From: Halomicronema sp. CCY15110
GTDB lineage: Bacteria > Cyanobacteriota > Cyanobacteriia > Phormidesmidales > Phormidesmidaceae
Direction: 5' to 3'
NCBI RefSeq assembly: GCF_016888165.1
Contig: NZ_JACSWC010000435.1
Coordinates: 23,815 to 87,814 of the forward strand
DNA: 64,000 nt
Below, one piece after another: positions 47,206 through 57,896 of the stretch. Position 1 is the stretch's first letter. Each line of letters opens with the position of its first letter. The notes beneath the pieces are model-generated. The model was not told where the DNA came from. It saw nothing but the letters and a program-made list of their open reading frames with translations, and searched no databases. The position numbers and the translations under genes were made by a program.

Positions 47206-49566
47206 GTGACGCGTTGGTTGAGGACGATGATCGGCTCCTTAGCTAGCTTTGCGCACTGCCGCTTCGCGACGGCATTAATGCAGGCGTTCACACGGTCATT
47301 TTTGGGTCTTTTGAGGGTTATGACTTCTACTCAATTTCCCCGCCAGCTTTGGCGTCCACAACTGGCAACGCTGTTCATGATGGGGGGCTTGGCGATCGCT
47401 GCTGGCATCGCGATCGCCTGGTTCAGCGGTAACGATGCCATTAACACTATTTTTGAACAGCTCGATCATTTACAGCAGCATCCCCCCGGGTGGGCCATGA
47501 CACCGATGGTCATTGGTCACTATTTTTGGTTTTGGGCAACGGCGCTGATGTTATTGGTGTGGGGCATTATGCAGGTTTCGCCCACGCCGTGCCCCTGGTC
47601 ACGCACAGTCGTGGTGGGCATTTTAGGCGTCTTAACGCTGCGCTATCTGAGCTGGCGCATCACCTCAACCCTCAACCTCAGCACGCCATTAAACGGCGTC
47701 TTTAGTCTGGGTTTACTGGCGCTGGAATTATTGATTCTGTTTAGCGGCCTGGTGCAGCTATTTTTGCTGTTGCGGGTGCGCGATCGCCACAAAGCCGCCG
47801 ACCAACTCTCGCAAATGGTCAGCAGTGGCGAGTATCGCCCCACCGTCGATGTGCTGATTCCGACCTATGACGAGCCGGAGTTCATTTTGCGGCGCACGGT
47901 CATCGGCTGTCAGGCGATGGACTATGAGCCCAAAACGGTGTACTTGCTCGACGACACCCGTCGCCCCGAGATTCGCGCCCTCGCGGCAGAACTCGGCTGT
48001 GCCTACCTCACCCGCCCCGACAACCAGCACGCCAAAGCCGGTAACCTCAATCACGCGGTTCCCCAAACCCAGGGTGAGCTGCTCGTTTGCTTTGATGCGG
48101 ACTTTGTGCCGACCAGAAACTTTCTCACCCGCACCGTGGGCTTCTTTCAAGATCCCCAAGTGGGCTTGGTGCAAACCCCCCAGAGCTTTTACAACCCTGA
48201 CCCCATTGCCCGCAACCTGGGGCTAGAAGATGTGCTGACGCCAGAAGAAGAGGTGTTTTATCGGCAAATTCAGCGGGTGCGAGACGGTGCCGGAGCCGTG
48301 GTGTGTGCCGGTACCTCCTTTGTGGTGCGCCGTTCTGCCCTGACCGACATTGGCGGTTTCGTCACCGAAGCGGTGAGTGAAGACTTTTTTACGGGCATCC
48401 AACTCGCGGCCAAAGGGTATCAACTGATTTATCTGAACGAAAAGCTCAGCGCTGGCCTCGCGGCGGAAAACATCGCCGCCCACGCGCTCCAGCGGGTGCG
48501 CTGGGAGCAAGGCACCCTACAAGCCTTTTTCATCAAATCCAATCCGGTCACCATTCCAGGGCTCACCCCGATTCAACGGTTGGCGTATTTTGAGGGATTG
48601 ATCCACTGGTTTAGCAGCATCGCCCGCGTGGGCTTCTTGGCGATGCCCTTGGCCTACGCCTTTCTCGGGGTCATTCCGCTGCGGGCCACCGAGTCGGAAC
48701 TGCTGTATTTTTTCCTGCCCTTTTATCTGGTGCAGCTTAGCGTATTTTCCTGGCTCAATTATCGATCGCGATCGGCCCTGCTCTCCGACGTGTATTCCCT
48801 CGTGCTGGCCTTTCCCCTGGCCATTACGGTGTTTCAGGTGATGATGCGACCCTTTGGCAAAGGGTTTAAAGTCACGCCCAAGGGCACCGCCAGCGATCGC
48901 TACCATTTCAACTGGGCCTTGGCTTGGCCCTTAATGCTGGTATTTGGGCTCACAGCGCTGAGTTTGTGGCTTAACTTGGGTCACTGTTTGATGACGATGG
49001 CGAATCCCACCGAGCATTGGCGAGGGCTCGGCATTGGTTGGCTGTGGAGCGGCTACAACTTGATGATGCTAGGACTCGCCTTGTTGGTGTTGCTCGATGC
49101 CCCCCGTCCGAGCCCTTACGAGTGGTTTAATGTGCGCCGTGTCGCCCGCCTCCAGATCACGATGCCCGATGGCACCCAAAAGAGTGTGTGGGGTACAACC
49201 ACCATGATTTCTGAGGTGGCCGCCGAGGTCGAGCTGACGAAAGCGGATTTGCTGCATACTCCCATCGCGACGGGGACGCCGATCGCGATGGATCTCGCTG
49301 ACGAGCACTTCACTCTGCCCGCCACCTTAGTGCAGCAACGAGTCACCGACGGCCTGCCCAGCCTGACTCTTCAATTCGCCGCACTCGATTTGCCGCAGCA
49401 CCGCCACCTTACCGAACTCCTATTTTGCCGTCCGGGCCAGTGGCAAAGCCGCTGCTCCCCCAATGAGTTGCAGTCGCTCTGGCTGATTGTGACGTCATTG
49501 CTGAAACCCCGCTTTTTGACGGAGCGCTCCCCCCGGCCCAAACCGGTGTTGCTCTCTCGCGGTTAA
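47206..49566 (+). CDS. Cellulose synthase-like GT2 with PilZ-like C-terminus
   Basis: This 786-residue inner membrane protein has two to four N-terminal spans, a GT2 catalytic domain with D249/D250, DxD at 297-299, SED at 391-393 and QRVRW at 429-433, further spans, and a C-terminal PilZ-like domain from about 640. It resembles the Tll0007/XcsA cellulose synthase of thermophilic cyanobacteria. In the PilZ part RRVAR is present, but the usual (D/N)xSxxG reads MISEVA, so c-di-GMP binding could be weak. The start is unsure: GTG 47206 gives the longest form, and ATG 47320 is possible. Confidence 0.75.
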   Translation: MTRWLRTMIGSLASFAHCRFATALMQAFTRSFLGLLRVMTSTQFPRQLWRPQLATLFMMGGLAIAAGIAIAWFSGNDAINTIFEQLDHLQQHPPGWAMTPMVIGHYFWFWATALMLLVWGIMQVSPTPCPWSRTVVVGILGVLTLRYLSWRITSTLNLSTPLNGVFSLGLLALELLILFSGLVQLFLLLRVRDRHKAADQLSQMVSSGEYRPTVDVLIPTYDEPEFILRRTVIGCQAMDYEPKTVYLLDDTRRPEIRALAAELGCAYLTRPDNQHAKAGNLNHAVPQTQGELLVCFDADFVPTRNFLTRTVGFFQDPQVGLVQTPQSFYNPDPIARNLGLEDVLTPEEEVFYRQIQRVRDGAGAVVCAGTSFVVRRSALTDIGGFVTEAVSEDFFTGIQLAAKGYQLIYLNEKLSAGLAAENIAAHALQRVRWEQGTLQAFFIKSNPVTIPGLTPIQRLAYFEGLIHWFSSIARVGFLAMPLAYAFLGVIPLRATESELLYFFLPFYLVQLSVFSWLNYRSRSALLSDVYSLVLAFPLAITVFQVMMRPFGKGFKVTPKGTASDRYHFNWALAWPLMLVFGLTALSLWLNLGHCLMTMANPTEHWRGLGIGWLWSGYNLMMLGLALLVLLDAPRPSPYEWFNVRRVARLQITMPDGTQKSVWGTTTMISEVAAEVELTKADLLHTPIATGTPIAMDLADEHFTLPATLVQQRVTDGLPSLTLQFAALDLPQHRHLTELLFCRPGQWQSRCSPNELQSLWLIVTSLLKPRFLTERSPRPKPVLLSRG

Positions 49567-49802
49567 CGGCAGTCCCACCTTTAGGAGAAGCTGCACACTA
49601 TGTTGCTGCGAGTGCAGCCTGAGCAGCGAGTGCAGCTCGGCGTAAGGCCGCTGAGTACCAGTGCAGCGTCAAGACTGGCCTTTGATTTTTTAACGTCAGT
49701 TCGGATGCAGCCAAATCCGGTTATGTTCCCCGTCAATGGCGGAGATTCAGGCTGCGGATGAGGCTGACAATGCCGCTGCTTCCTGATCTCGAACTCGGTT
49801 GG

Positions 49803-51467
49803 TTAGGGCTCCAGACCATGGCTCTTGCCGATGACCCAACTGCGACGAAAGTAGCGAGCGAGGCTCGACTCATTGAGGGTGAGGCAGATGGGGCGACCGT
49901 GGGGGCAAGTCTGAGGTTTGCGGGTACGCTGCCAGGCGTTGAGAATCTGCTGCATAGCGGCGGGCTCGAGGGGGGTACCGTTACGGATGGCGGTGCGGCA
50001 GGCCGTAGCGACCAGGGCACTGTCGAGATTGCCCGTTTGGCTGAGTTCGCGGAGGGCGGCGGCGCAGTCGGGGCGATCGCGCAGGGGGGCGGGCACCGTG
50101 CGCACTGTCCACAAATCCGGGCCAAACGGCTCCACCGTCAGACCAATAGTTTGCAGCTGCTCCACTTGGCGATCACTCAGGTTTGCCAGGGTCATCGCCA
50201 CGGGCAGTTCGACGATTTCCCAGCGATCGCACAACGCCTCGTACAGCACGCGCTCATGGGCAATATGTTGCTCCACTAAGCAAAGCCCCGCCGGGTGTTC
50301 CGCCAAAATGTAGCGATGGTGAACTTGAGCGATCGCCTTCAGGCCCAGGGGAGTGGGCACGTCGTCCCCGTCCTCATCGGCGGTCTGGTACTGACCACCG
50401 GGTTCAGCTAGTTTGAGCAACTGGGTCAGGCGTTGATGGCCGTCGCCCGGAGTGGTCTCAATCTGAGCGGTTTGCAACAGGTGTTGAATGGCCGTTTCTA
50501 CCCCGGTTAACCACTGCGGCAAATGCTGTAGATAGACCTTGGACTTATCCGGGGCGCGGTGCCAGTCGATGTGGTGGGGCGCGGCTTGCAGGTGCAAAAA
50601 GACCACCGGAAACCGATCACGGGGCAGCGATCGCCGCAGCACTCGCAAAATCTGTTCGGTGAGCTCCGGCACCGCGATCATGCGACCATTCAGCGCTGTG
50701 AACAGGCCATCGGGACGACGGCGATGACAGCGATCGGGCAACCCCAGCAGCAGGTATAGACTGCCGTTGATGTCGGGTAGTGCCACAGTCTGGCACTGGT
50801 CGCGCAGATCGGTAACGTTCAGGCGGGGCAATACCTGCGGTAACAGGTTGAGCGCCGAGGCCCCCGGCCACAGGGTAAACCAGGGGCGATCGTTCAATAG
50901 TGCCTGCCAGGTCACATGAGGATGACACAAGGCCAAGTGCTGAATGCTTTGCTGCATCACGCGCAACTGCGATCGCTCAGACCCCGCTTGTCGCCGCGAC
51001 GGCATGGGATAAAACAGCTCCTCGACCAACACTCGGGTGCCGGGAGCCATGGCCACGGGCGTGACCTGATTGGGGCGGCCAGTGCGATCTCACCTCATGC
51101 AAAAACCGCTGGCCGCCCGAGCTTGGGGGCGACTGCACACAGTCAGGCGCGCCAGGCGACTCAGACTGTGCAGCGCCTCCCCCCGAAAGCCCAAGCTATG
51201 AATATTCCAGAGGTCAGCTTTGTGGGCGAGTTTGCTGGTGCTGTGGGCCGTGGCGACCTGGCGCAAATCGGCCACCTCTAAGCCGGAGCCATTATCGGTC
51301 ATTTGCAGTTGCCAGGGCGGCGATCGCACCTCAAGCACAATGCGCGTCGCCCCGGCATCAATGGCGTTTTCGGCGAGTTCTCGTACCACTGCCGCCGGAG
51401 AGTCGATCACTTCTCCGGCCGCCATGAGTTGCACAATGTCGGGCGGCAGTGGTTGAATGCCTGCCAT
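49803..51467 (-). pseudogene. mutL: mutL interrupted by an in-frame TGA at codon 126
   Basis: The DNA mismatch-repair ATPase MutL is split by a nonsense codon. Codons 1-125 encode the GHKL start (LPPDIVQLMAAGEVIDSPA, ELAENAIDAGATR, DNGSG, HSLGFRGEALHSLS). After TGA at 51090..51092 the same frame continues with DRTGRPNQVTPVAMAPGT, where the MutL motif VAMAPGTRV...LFYPMPSRR follows, and runs to the end at 49803. No frameshift is needed. The full length would be 554 codons, near the usual cyanobacterial size. The ATG at 51467 was chosen because it gives MAGIQPLPPD. A Trp or Arg codon one change away is the likely original. Sequencing error, recent decay or readthrough are all possible. Confidence 0.85.
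51090..51092 (-). other. In-frame TGA stop within mutL
   Basis: The codon reads TGA on the minus strand between ...GFCMR and DRTGRP... Both flanks match MutL in the same frame. Confidence 0.9.
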
Positions 51468-51487
51468 GCGGTCGCACCCCAGCACAC

Positions 51488-51514
51488 AAAAAGGGTGGGC
51501 ACAATGGCCCACCC
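51488..51514 (-). terminator. Intrinsic terminator of the amino acid ABC transporter operon
   Basis: On the minus strand GGGTGGGC pairs with GCCCACCC around CATTGT and is followed by TTTTTGTG. It lies 48 bp after the ATPase stop and 20 bp before mutL, which must then use a promoter that overlaps the terminator. Confidence 0.8.
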
Positions 51515-51561
51515 CCCATGCTAGCGATAATTACGCAGGCAACTCCCGAATTTGCGCCCGA

Positions 51562-52341
<780 letters not shown>

Positions 52342-52495
52342 GGGTCAAATCTCTATATACCTAAGGAATTGGATAGTCAGGAGGGGGGTAATCACACTGG
52401 AGCAAAATTGGTGACACAGGTCAACAACTATACATATTGTGCATCAGGATACCGGTCGGCTGACTTTCGAGCTGTCAACTGTTACACGAAGCCAG

Positions 52496-54070
52496 TTAGT
52501 GTCCCGTGTTGAGCAGTTCTTCAATTTTGCGGCTGCCGAGGGACATGGCGTAGCAGAAGAACCAGTAAATAATGCCGATAAACAAATACACCTCGGCGTA
52601 CCGCCCCAAATAACTCGGGTTCGCCAGAATCGAGCGGCTAATTCCCAGCAGTTCCGCCAAGCCGACAATCGCCAGCAGGGTTGTGTCTTGGAACAAACTA
52701 ATGAACTGACCGACAATGGCCGGAATGGCCGTCTTCAGCGCCTGGGGCAGCACAATCAAACTCAAGGTCAGTGGCGTGTTTAAGCCCAAAGAAGCCGCTG
52801 CTTCTCCTTGACCCCGAGGCACCGCCTGTAAACCGGCCCGCACGTTTTCGGCCAAATAAGCGGCACTAAAAATGGTCAAGCCGATGATGGCTCGCAGCAC
52901 TCGGTCGGGGCGCATCCCTTCCGGCAGGAACAGGGGAATCATCACCTGACCCATAAACAGAATCGCAATCAGCGGCACGCCCCGAATCAATTCGATGTAG
53001 GCGATCGAAATCCATTTCACCACCGGCAAACTGCTGCGGCGACCCAGGGCCAAAATCACTCCCAGTGGAAAACAGAGGGAAATGCCACTCACGGCCATCA
53101 GCAACGTTAGCACCAGGCCGCCCCAGTCGTTGGTACTCACCGGGTCAAACGAAAACCCGACAAACCCCAGAACTAATCGCAAAATTGCAAAGGTGACCAC
53201 AAACCCAATGGCAAAGACCCACAAGGAGACCTGGAAGCTGCGGGGAATGATGAAGACCACCAAGCCCAACAAACTGGCAACGACGGCGATCGCCACCACC
53301 CAAGCCACCGGCGGAATCAGGTACTGGAATAGAATGCCTGGCAACACGAATAGCAAGGCTAAGGAAGCGATCGCGGAGAGCCCGATCGCCACCATTTCCC
53401 CAGCTTGCTGCCCCCGTTCATTAATCACAGGAACTAGCTTTGACCTCAAGATCCAGCCTGCCCCTAATCCCACGACCAGAGCAATCAAGCCAGCCAGCAG
53501 CGTTTGACTAAAGGGGCCACCGCCAATCAGCCAAATCGAAACGAAGTAAGCGACAAACCATAGGGACGATACCCAAGTACCCAAACCGGATGCTTTTTGT
53601 CCCCAAGTGCGACCCACCCAGGCCATACCGGCGACGATTGCCACCATCAGCAACAGCTTGGGACTGCTAGGCCGAGTCGGCGGAAAAATCACAAACCCCG
53701 CCGCGACGATGGCAAAACCAATCAACACATTGCGGCTAAAGAGTTTGGGCAGATTGCGGGCCAAGACGCCCCAAGACAATCCAGATAGGGCACACATCAA
53801 GCCCAGCAAGATCCAGATGCGCCAGTATTGGTCAATCGGATATAGACCCGACATAAACAGGCCGACATTGTTGGGAATGACGACCCACTGGGCCACTGTC
53901 ACTGCCCATGTGAACATACTGAAAAGGCCATAGCCCAAAATCGAGACCACCACAATGGTCAAGATGCTGTTGACCCAGTCGCTAAATAAATTCTTCTTTA
54001 GCCACTCCCTAGCGCCCAGCCGTTTTACTGCAGGAGCGGTTGACATGTTGTCAGGTGTAGTTGTGGTCAT
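52496..54070 (-). CDS. Amino acid ABC transporter permease, extended form
   Basis: This 524-residue permease resembles AapM/NatH. The conserved EAA loop is AGLQAVPRGQGEAAASLGL near 430, followed by PAIVGQFISLFQDTTLLAIVG. Family members are normally about 380 residues; the roughly 140 extra residues lie in the N-terminal half and are mostly hydrophobic spans (for example LIGFAIVAAGFVIFPP and LLAGLIALVVGLGAGWI). It follows the other permease gene with a 3-base gap and should form a heterodimer with it. Confidence 0.9.
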   Translation of the reverse strand: MTTTTPDNMSTAPAVKRLGAREWLKKNLFSDWVNSILTIVVVSILGYGLFSMFTWAVTVAQWVVIPNNVGLFMSGLYPIDQYWRIWILLGLMCALSGLSWGVLARNLPKLFSRNVLIGFAIVAAGFVIFPPTRPSSPKLLLMVAIVAGMAWVGRTWGQKASGLGTWVSSLWFVAYFVSIWLIGGGPFSQTLLAGLIALVVGLGAGWILRSKLVPVINERGQQAGEMVAIGLSAIASLALLFVLPGILFQYLIPPVAWVVAIAVVASLLGLVVFIIPRSFQVSLWVFAIGFVVTFAILRLVLGFVGFSFDPVSTNDWGGLVLTLLMAVSGISLCFPLGVILALGRRSSLPVVKWISIAYIELIRGVPLIAILFMGQVMIPLFLPEGMRPDRVLRAIIGLTIFSAAYLAENVRAGLQAVPRGQGEAAASLGLNTPLTLSLIVLPQALKTAIPAIVGQFISLFQDTTLLAIVGLAELLGISRSILANPSYLGRYAEVYLFIGIIYWFFCYAMSLGSRKIEELLNTGH

Positions 54071-54073
54071 GGT

Positions 54074-55252
54074 TTAACGCTCCTTAAACTGCACGGTTTG
54101 GTTCAGCGTATTCATCCCCAAAGTGATCATGAGGTTGATGATGAGATAAGTCGCCATCAAAATTACAAAGACCTCAATCGGTCGGCCCGTCTGGTTAAAA
54201 GTGGTATTCGCCACGGAATACAGCTCGGGATAGGCGACGGCGAAGGCCAGTGATGAGTTCTTCGCCAGGTTCATAAATTCGCTGTTGAGCGGGGGAATGA
54301 TCACCCGCAACGCCTGGGGAAACACCACGAGTCGCATGGATAGGCCAGAGGGCAAGCCCAGCGATCGCGCCGCTTCCCACTGGCCTTTCGATACAGACTG
54401 AATCCCGGCCCGCACAATTTCCGCAATAAACGCTCCGGTATAAAACACCAGCGCCGTCAGCGACGCTACATATTCCCGCGAGAGTCGCAGGCCGCCAGTT
54501 GCGCCGCCGCCGTCTAGCACCTCGGGTGGTGCCCAGCCCAAAGCAAAGAAGAAAATGCCCAAGCCCACCAAAGCCATGACGCCAAGAATGATGAGCTGCT
54601 GCTGACCCGAGTCGCCCTGCTCAACCATTTTTTTGATGCGCCACTGCCAAACAAAGGAAGCCGCGATCGCCAAAGCGATTAATACCAGTAGCCAGGCCCA
54701 AGCGCCACTAGCACTAGGCCAAGGAACGTAGATGCCTCGATTACTCGCGATTAGCAAATTGCCGACATTAATTTGCTCGTCTGGGGTGGGCATTAAACCG
54801 TAAATCGCGAAGTACCAAAAGAATAATTGCAAGAGCAGCGGCACGTTACGAATCAAACCCACATATGCTCGACTGATTTTATGGATTAACCAGTTTTGCG
54901 AAAAGCTGGCAACACCGGCCGCAACCCCTGCGGTGGTGGCCAGCATAATCCCCACAATCACCAGGGTGATGGTGTTGACCAAGCCCACGATGAGCGCCTT
55001 GCCGTAGGCATCGTTAGGGCGGTATTCAATGACGCTTTCGCCAATGCTAAAGCCAGCGGGACTGGATAAAAAGCCGAAGCCAAAGCTTGACCCTTGCTGC
55101 GCCAAGTTGGCATTTAAGTTGAACAGGAAATAACTCAAAATTCCGGCGACGACGACGACTGTAATGACCTGAAAGGCCACCTTCCAGAAGCGATCGTCGC
55201 GCAGTAGCTGTCTGAGGTTGAATTTTTTCGACTCGCCAGCGTCGCTAACCAT
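54074..55252 (-). CDS. Amino acid ABC transporter permease
   Basis: This 392-residue permease resembles AapQ/NatG. It has one N-terminal span, a family-specific large loop with NDAYGKALIVGLVNTI, and the EAA motif GIQSVSKGQWEAARSLGLPSG, followed by PPLNSEFMNLAKNSSLAFAV. It begins the visible operon of permease, permease, ATPase. The periplasmic binding protein normally encoded upstream is not present in the adjacent spacer. Confidence 0.92.
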   Translation of the reverse strand: MVSDAGESKKFNLRQLLRDDRFWKVAFQVITVVVVAGILSYFLFNLNANLAQQGSSFGFGFLSSPAGFSIGESVIEYRPNDAYGKALIVGLVNTITLVIVGIMLATTAGVAAGVASFSQNWLIHKISRAYVGLIRNVPLLLQLFFWYFAIYGLMPTPDEQINVGNLLIASNRGIYVPWPSASGAWAWLLVLIALAIAASFVWQWRIKKMVEQGDSGQQQLIILGVMALVGLGIFFFALGWAPPEVLDGGGATGGLRLSREYVASLTALVFYTGAFIAEIVRAGIQSVSKGQWEAARSLGLPSGLSMRLVVFPQALRVIIPPLNSEFMNLAKNSSLAFAVAYPELYSVANTTFNQTGRPIEVFVILMATYLIINLMITLGMNTLNQTVQFKER

Positions 55253-55597
55253 CTCTGCAAAATTTCCAGCAAATGAACAACGGGCTCAGTAATTTGCCCG
55301 AGAATTTTTAGAACTCTATGACAAAACCTACCTAAAGAAAAGTTGCACCTGTTACGGAGCGATACAAATGCAAAGTGCCTTGGCAGGGAAAAGAGTCCTT
55401 GCCATGAGCGTTGATCGTCAGCAAAGTAAAAGGCCAGAAGATGCGGAGAACGCTCATCGCCGATGCCTTTAAAGCGTTTGGCGGCATGACTGGAAGCCCG
55501 GGTACGCTGCCGTGGCTCTGCCCTCCTGCGCTTTACTAATAGGTTCCAACCGTCTGGTACGCCTGGCTCAATGCAACGACTACCGTTGAGCGATGGT
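55253..55597. other. Spacer upstream of the transporter permeases
   Basis: No substrate-binding protein gene or convincing remnant is seen in any frame here. The stretch probably carries the promoter of the transporter genes. Confidence 0.45.
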
Positions 55598-56953
55598 TTA
55601 GCGTTCCTCTTCTGGTGCGGCGTCGCGACCAAAAGTGAGATTTTCTAACGTTTCCCCCGGTGGTAGATCGACAAAGACCAGATCACCTTCGCCGATGCCT
55701 TCGATAATTTGGATTTGGTTGCCTGCCTGGGTGCCTAGTGTTACCGGGCGGAACCGGGGCCGATCGCGATCGTCAGGCACTAAGACTCCGGCTTGTCCCT
55801 CTTGGGTCACCACCGCCACCGTCGGCACGACGAGGGCATCCGCGAGGGCATCGCCGATAAACGCCACGGTCACGTTCATGTTCGATCGCAGTAAATCTTG
55901 CCCCGAGGTCAGCTCAATGCGCACTTGAAATAAAGTCACATTCTGCCGCTCGATCGCTTCCGGGGCAATCAGCCGCACGGCACCTTCAAAGACCTGATCA
56001 GGGTAGGCATCGGCAATGATTTCGACGGGTTGCCCCGGTCGAATCTTGGCGATGTCGGCTTCCGGCACTTCCGCCACAATTTCGAGATCGCTGGCGATCG
56101 CCACAATGGCTGTCGAGGTAGCCGAGGTGGCGTTAGACGCCGAAGTCGTCGGCGTGACAAACGCCCCTTCATTGGCAAATTTTTGGGTAACGATGCCGGC
56201 AAACGGCGCGCGAATTTGCGTGTCAGCAAACTGGACTTGCGCCGCCTCTAGCTGAGCTTGCGCTTGGGCGAGACGGGCTTCGGCTTGGGCGATCGCTTCG
56301 GGGCGCGGCTCATTTTGCAAATCGGCCAGTCGCTCTTCACTTTCACGCACCTGAAACTGCGCTCGTTCAACTCCGGCCTCGGCACTCTGCACCGCTTGCT
56401 CAAAATTATCCAGTTCATTCGCCGAAATGGCCCCCTGGGCGGCCAGAGCCTGGTTGCGCTGCAGCTGCGATCGCGCCAACTCTAACTGTGCCCGCAAATC
56501 CCTCACTTGGGCCTCGGCTGAGGCGACTTGGGCCGTCGCTTGGGCGATCGCTTCGGCCTCACTGCCCCGCTGCACATCCGCCAGGCTGGCCTGGGCTTCC
56601 GCGACTGCCGCCTCCCGCTGCCGCACCAATGCGGCCACATCTTGGCTTTCCATCTGCGCCATCAACTGTCCCGCCGTCACCGCATCTCCCTGCTCCACCA
56701 GCAGTTCTTCTAAAATGCCGGACGTTTTGGGACTCAGATTGACCGTCTGTACGGGTTCAACGGTGCCACTGGCGGTAATGCGTACCGTGAGCGCAGTGGT
56801 TTCGGCAGCGACGGTCAGCGCCGCCAAGTCATAACCAGCTTCCCGACTGCGGACGGCAAAGGTGATCGCACCTAATGTCACCGCGATCGCTGTCACCCCT
56901 CCCGCCACCCAGAGACCAGGACGGCGCACCTTACCCACCAAGGGAATTTCCAT
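55598..56953 (-). CDS. HlyD/RND-type periplasmic adaptor (efflux membrane fusion protein)
   Basis: This 451-residue adaptor has one N-terminal span (residues 10-33), a biotinyl-lipoyl-like half (SPKTSGILEELLVEQGDAVTAGQLM), a long alpha-helical hairpin rich in Ala/Gln/Glu at about 100-225, then the second lipoyl half (ADTQIRAPFAGIVTQKFANEGAF) and a beta-barrel. It would link an inner membrane exporter with an outer membrane channel such as TolC. No transporter or channel is next to it; the partner is unknown. It is followed in the same direction by the permease genes but 345 bp away, so linkage is doubtful. Confidence 0.88.
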   Translation of the reverse strand: MEIPLVGKVRRPGLWVAGGVTAIAVTLGAITFAVRSREAGYDLAALTVAAETTALTVRITASGTVEPVQTVNLSPKTSGILEELLVEQGDAVTAGQLMAQMESQDVAALVRQREAAVAEAQASLADVQRGSEAEAIAQATAQVASAEAQVRDLRAQLELARSQLQRNQALAAQGAISANELDNFEQAVQSAEAGVERAQFQVRESEERLADLQNEPRPEAIAQAEARLAQAQAQLEAAQVQFADTQIRAPFAGIVTQKFANEGAFVTPTTSASNATSATSTAIVAIASDLEIVAEVPEADIAKIRPGQPVEIIADAYPDQVFEGAVRLIAPEAIERQNVTLFQVRIELTSGQDLLRSNMNVTVAFIGDALADALVVPTVAVVTQEGQAGVLVPDDRDRPRFRPVTLGTQAGNQIQIIEGIGEGDLVFVDLPPGETLENLTFGRDAAPEEER

Positions 56954-57086
56954 GAACGAACTCGTCTTAATGCTTGCACCAACACTGTTTCAACTATAGC
57001 GAGGGAACATCGCCCTGAGCGCCAGTCAGCCCGCTCTCAATACTTCACAAGACCAGTCCCCAGGCCACCCTTCTACCCATCCACCC

Positions 57087-57896
57087 TCACACCCACCCTT
57101 GTAAAACCACCATCACACACAACACCAGCGCCTCCGTCCACTCCACAATCGCGCCATAGGTATCGCCCGTGTGCCCCCCGAGTTGCCATTGCAGCCAAGC
57201 GCCTAAGGCCAAAGCGATCGCACCACCGCTGATTGTCACTCCCAGCAGCCAAAGATCGGGCACAGGCGCGATCGCCCCAGCCAAGCCGGTAACGCCAATG
57301 AGTGGCACCAAGCCCCACAGCCAGTCCGTCGTTGGGTGGGCATGGGTTTTATGAAAAGCGCCTTTGCCCTGCTCTCGCAGATAGGGATAACGGGCGATCG
57401 CCACCACTTGGCCCCAGCGTCCCCAGCCTGCCGCCAAGGGCAACGCCATCCAGCGCCCGGTTGCTAAATCCATCAACGCCAGCGTTTTTAGCCCCAGCAG
57501 GGCGATCGCCACCATCACCCCAAAGGCCCCGGCTCGGCTATCGGCCATCACCTCCAGGCGGCGATTGGGATCGGGCACCGCTAAGCCATCGGCGGTATCC
57601 ATCGCGCCATCCAAATGCAGCCCGCCCGTCACCCAGAGCCACAACGCCACCACCACCGCGCTCCGCAACGCGATCGGGATTGCCAACGTTGCGAGTCCCC
57701 AATCCACCGCTGCCAACCCCAACCCAATCCCTAAACCAACCCAGGGCGCAAACCGAGCAATGCCCTCAAATCGCATTGACCAGTGGTGTGGTATCGGAAT
57801 TTGAGTATAAAAAGTCACCGCCCCTAGCAACTGCTGCCCCCATAGGAGCGGCTTATTCGGCATCTGATCATCCGGCTGATCGTTTGAAACCGACAT
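57087..57896 (-). CDS. cobS: Adenosylcobinamide-GDP ribazoletransferase (cobalamin synthase)
   Basis: This 269-residue integral membrane enzyme joins adenosylcobinamide-GDP with alpha-ribazole in the last stage of corrin cofactor synthesis. The family motif LHLDGAMDTADGLA (the Asp-rich metal-binding loop) lies near residue 100, and FGVMVAIALLGLKTLAL and five to six spans follow. Cyanobacteria often make pseudocobalamin, so the lower ligand is not decided. No B12 riboswitch is seen upstream. Confidence 0.93.
   Translation of the reverse strand: MSVSNDQPDDQMPNKPLLWGQQLLGAVTFYTQIPIPHHWSMRFEGIARFAPWVGLGIGLGLAAVDWGLATLAIPIALRSAVVVALWLWVTGGLHLDGAMDTADGLAVPDPNRRLEVMADSRAGAFGVMVAIALLGLKTLALMDLATGRWMALPLAAGWGRWGQVVAIARYPYLREQGKGAFHKTHAHPTTDWLWGLVPLIGVTGLAGAIAPVPDLWLLGVTISGGAIALALGAWLQWQLGGHTGDTYGAIVEWTEALVLCVMVVLQGWV

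Noticed and set aside
51090..51092. Selenocysteine or other programmed TGA recoding in mutL
   Set aside because: No selenoprotein context is known for MutL, I see no SECIS-like element following it, and Cys/Sec is not expected at this position. A simple point lesion or sequence error is more economical.
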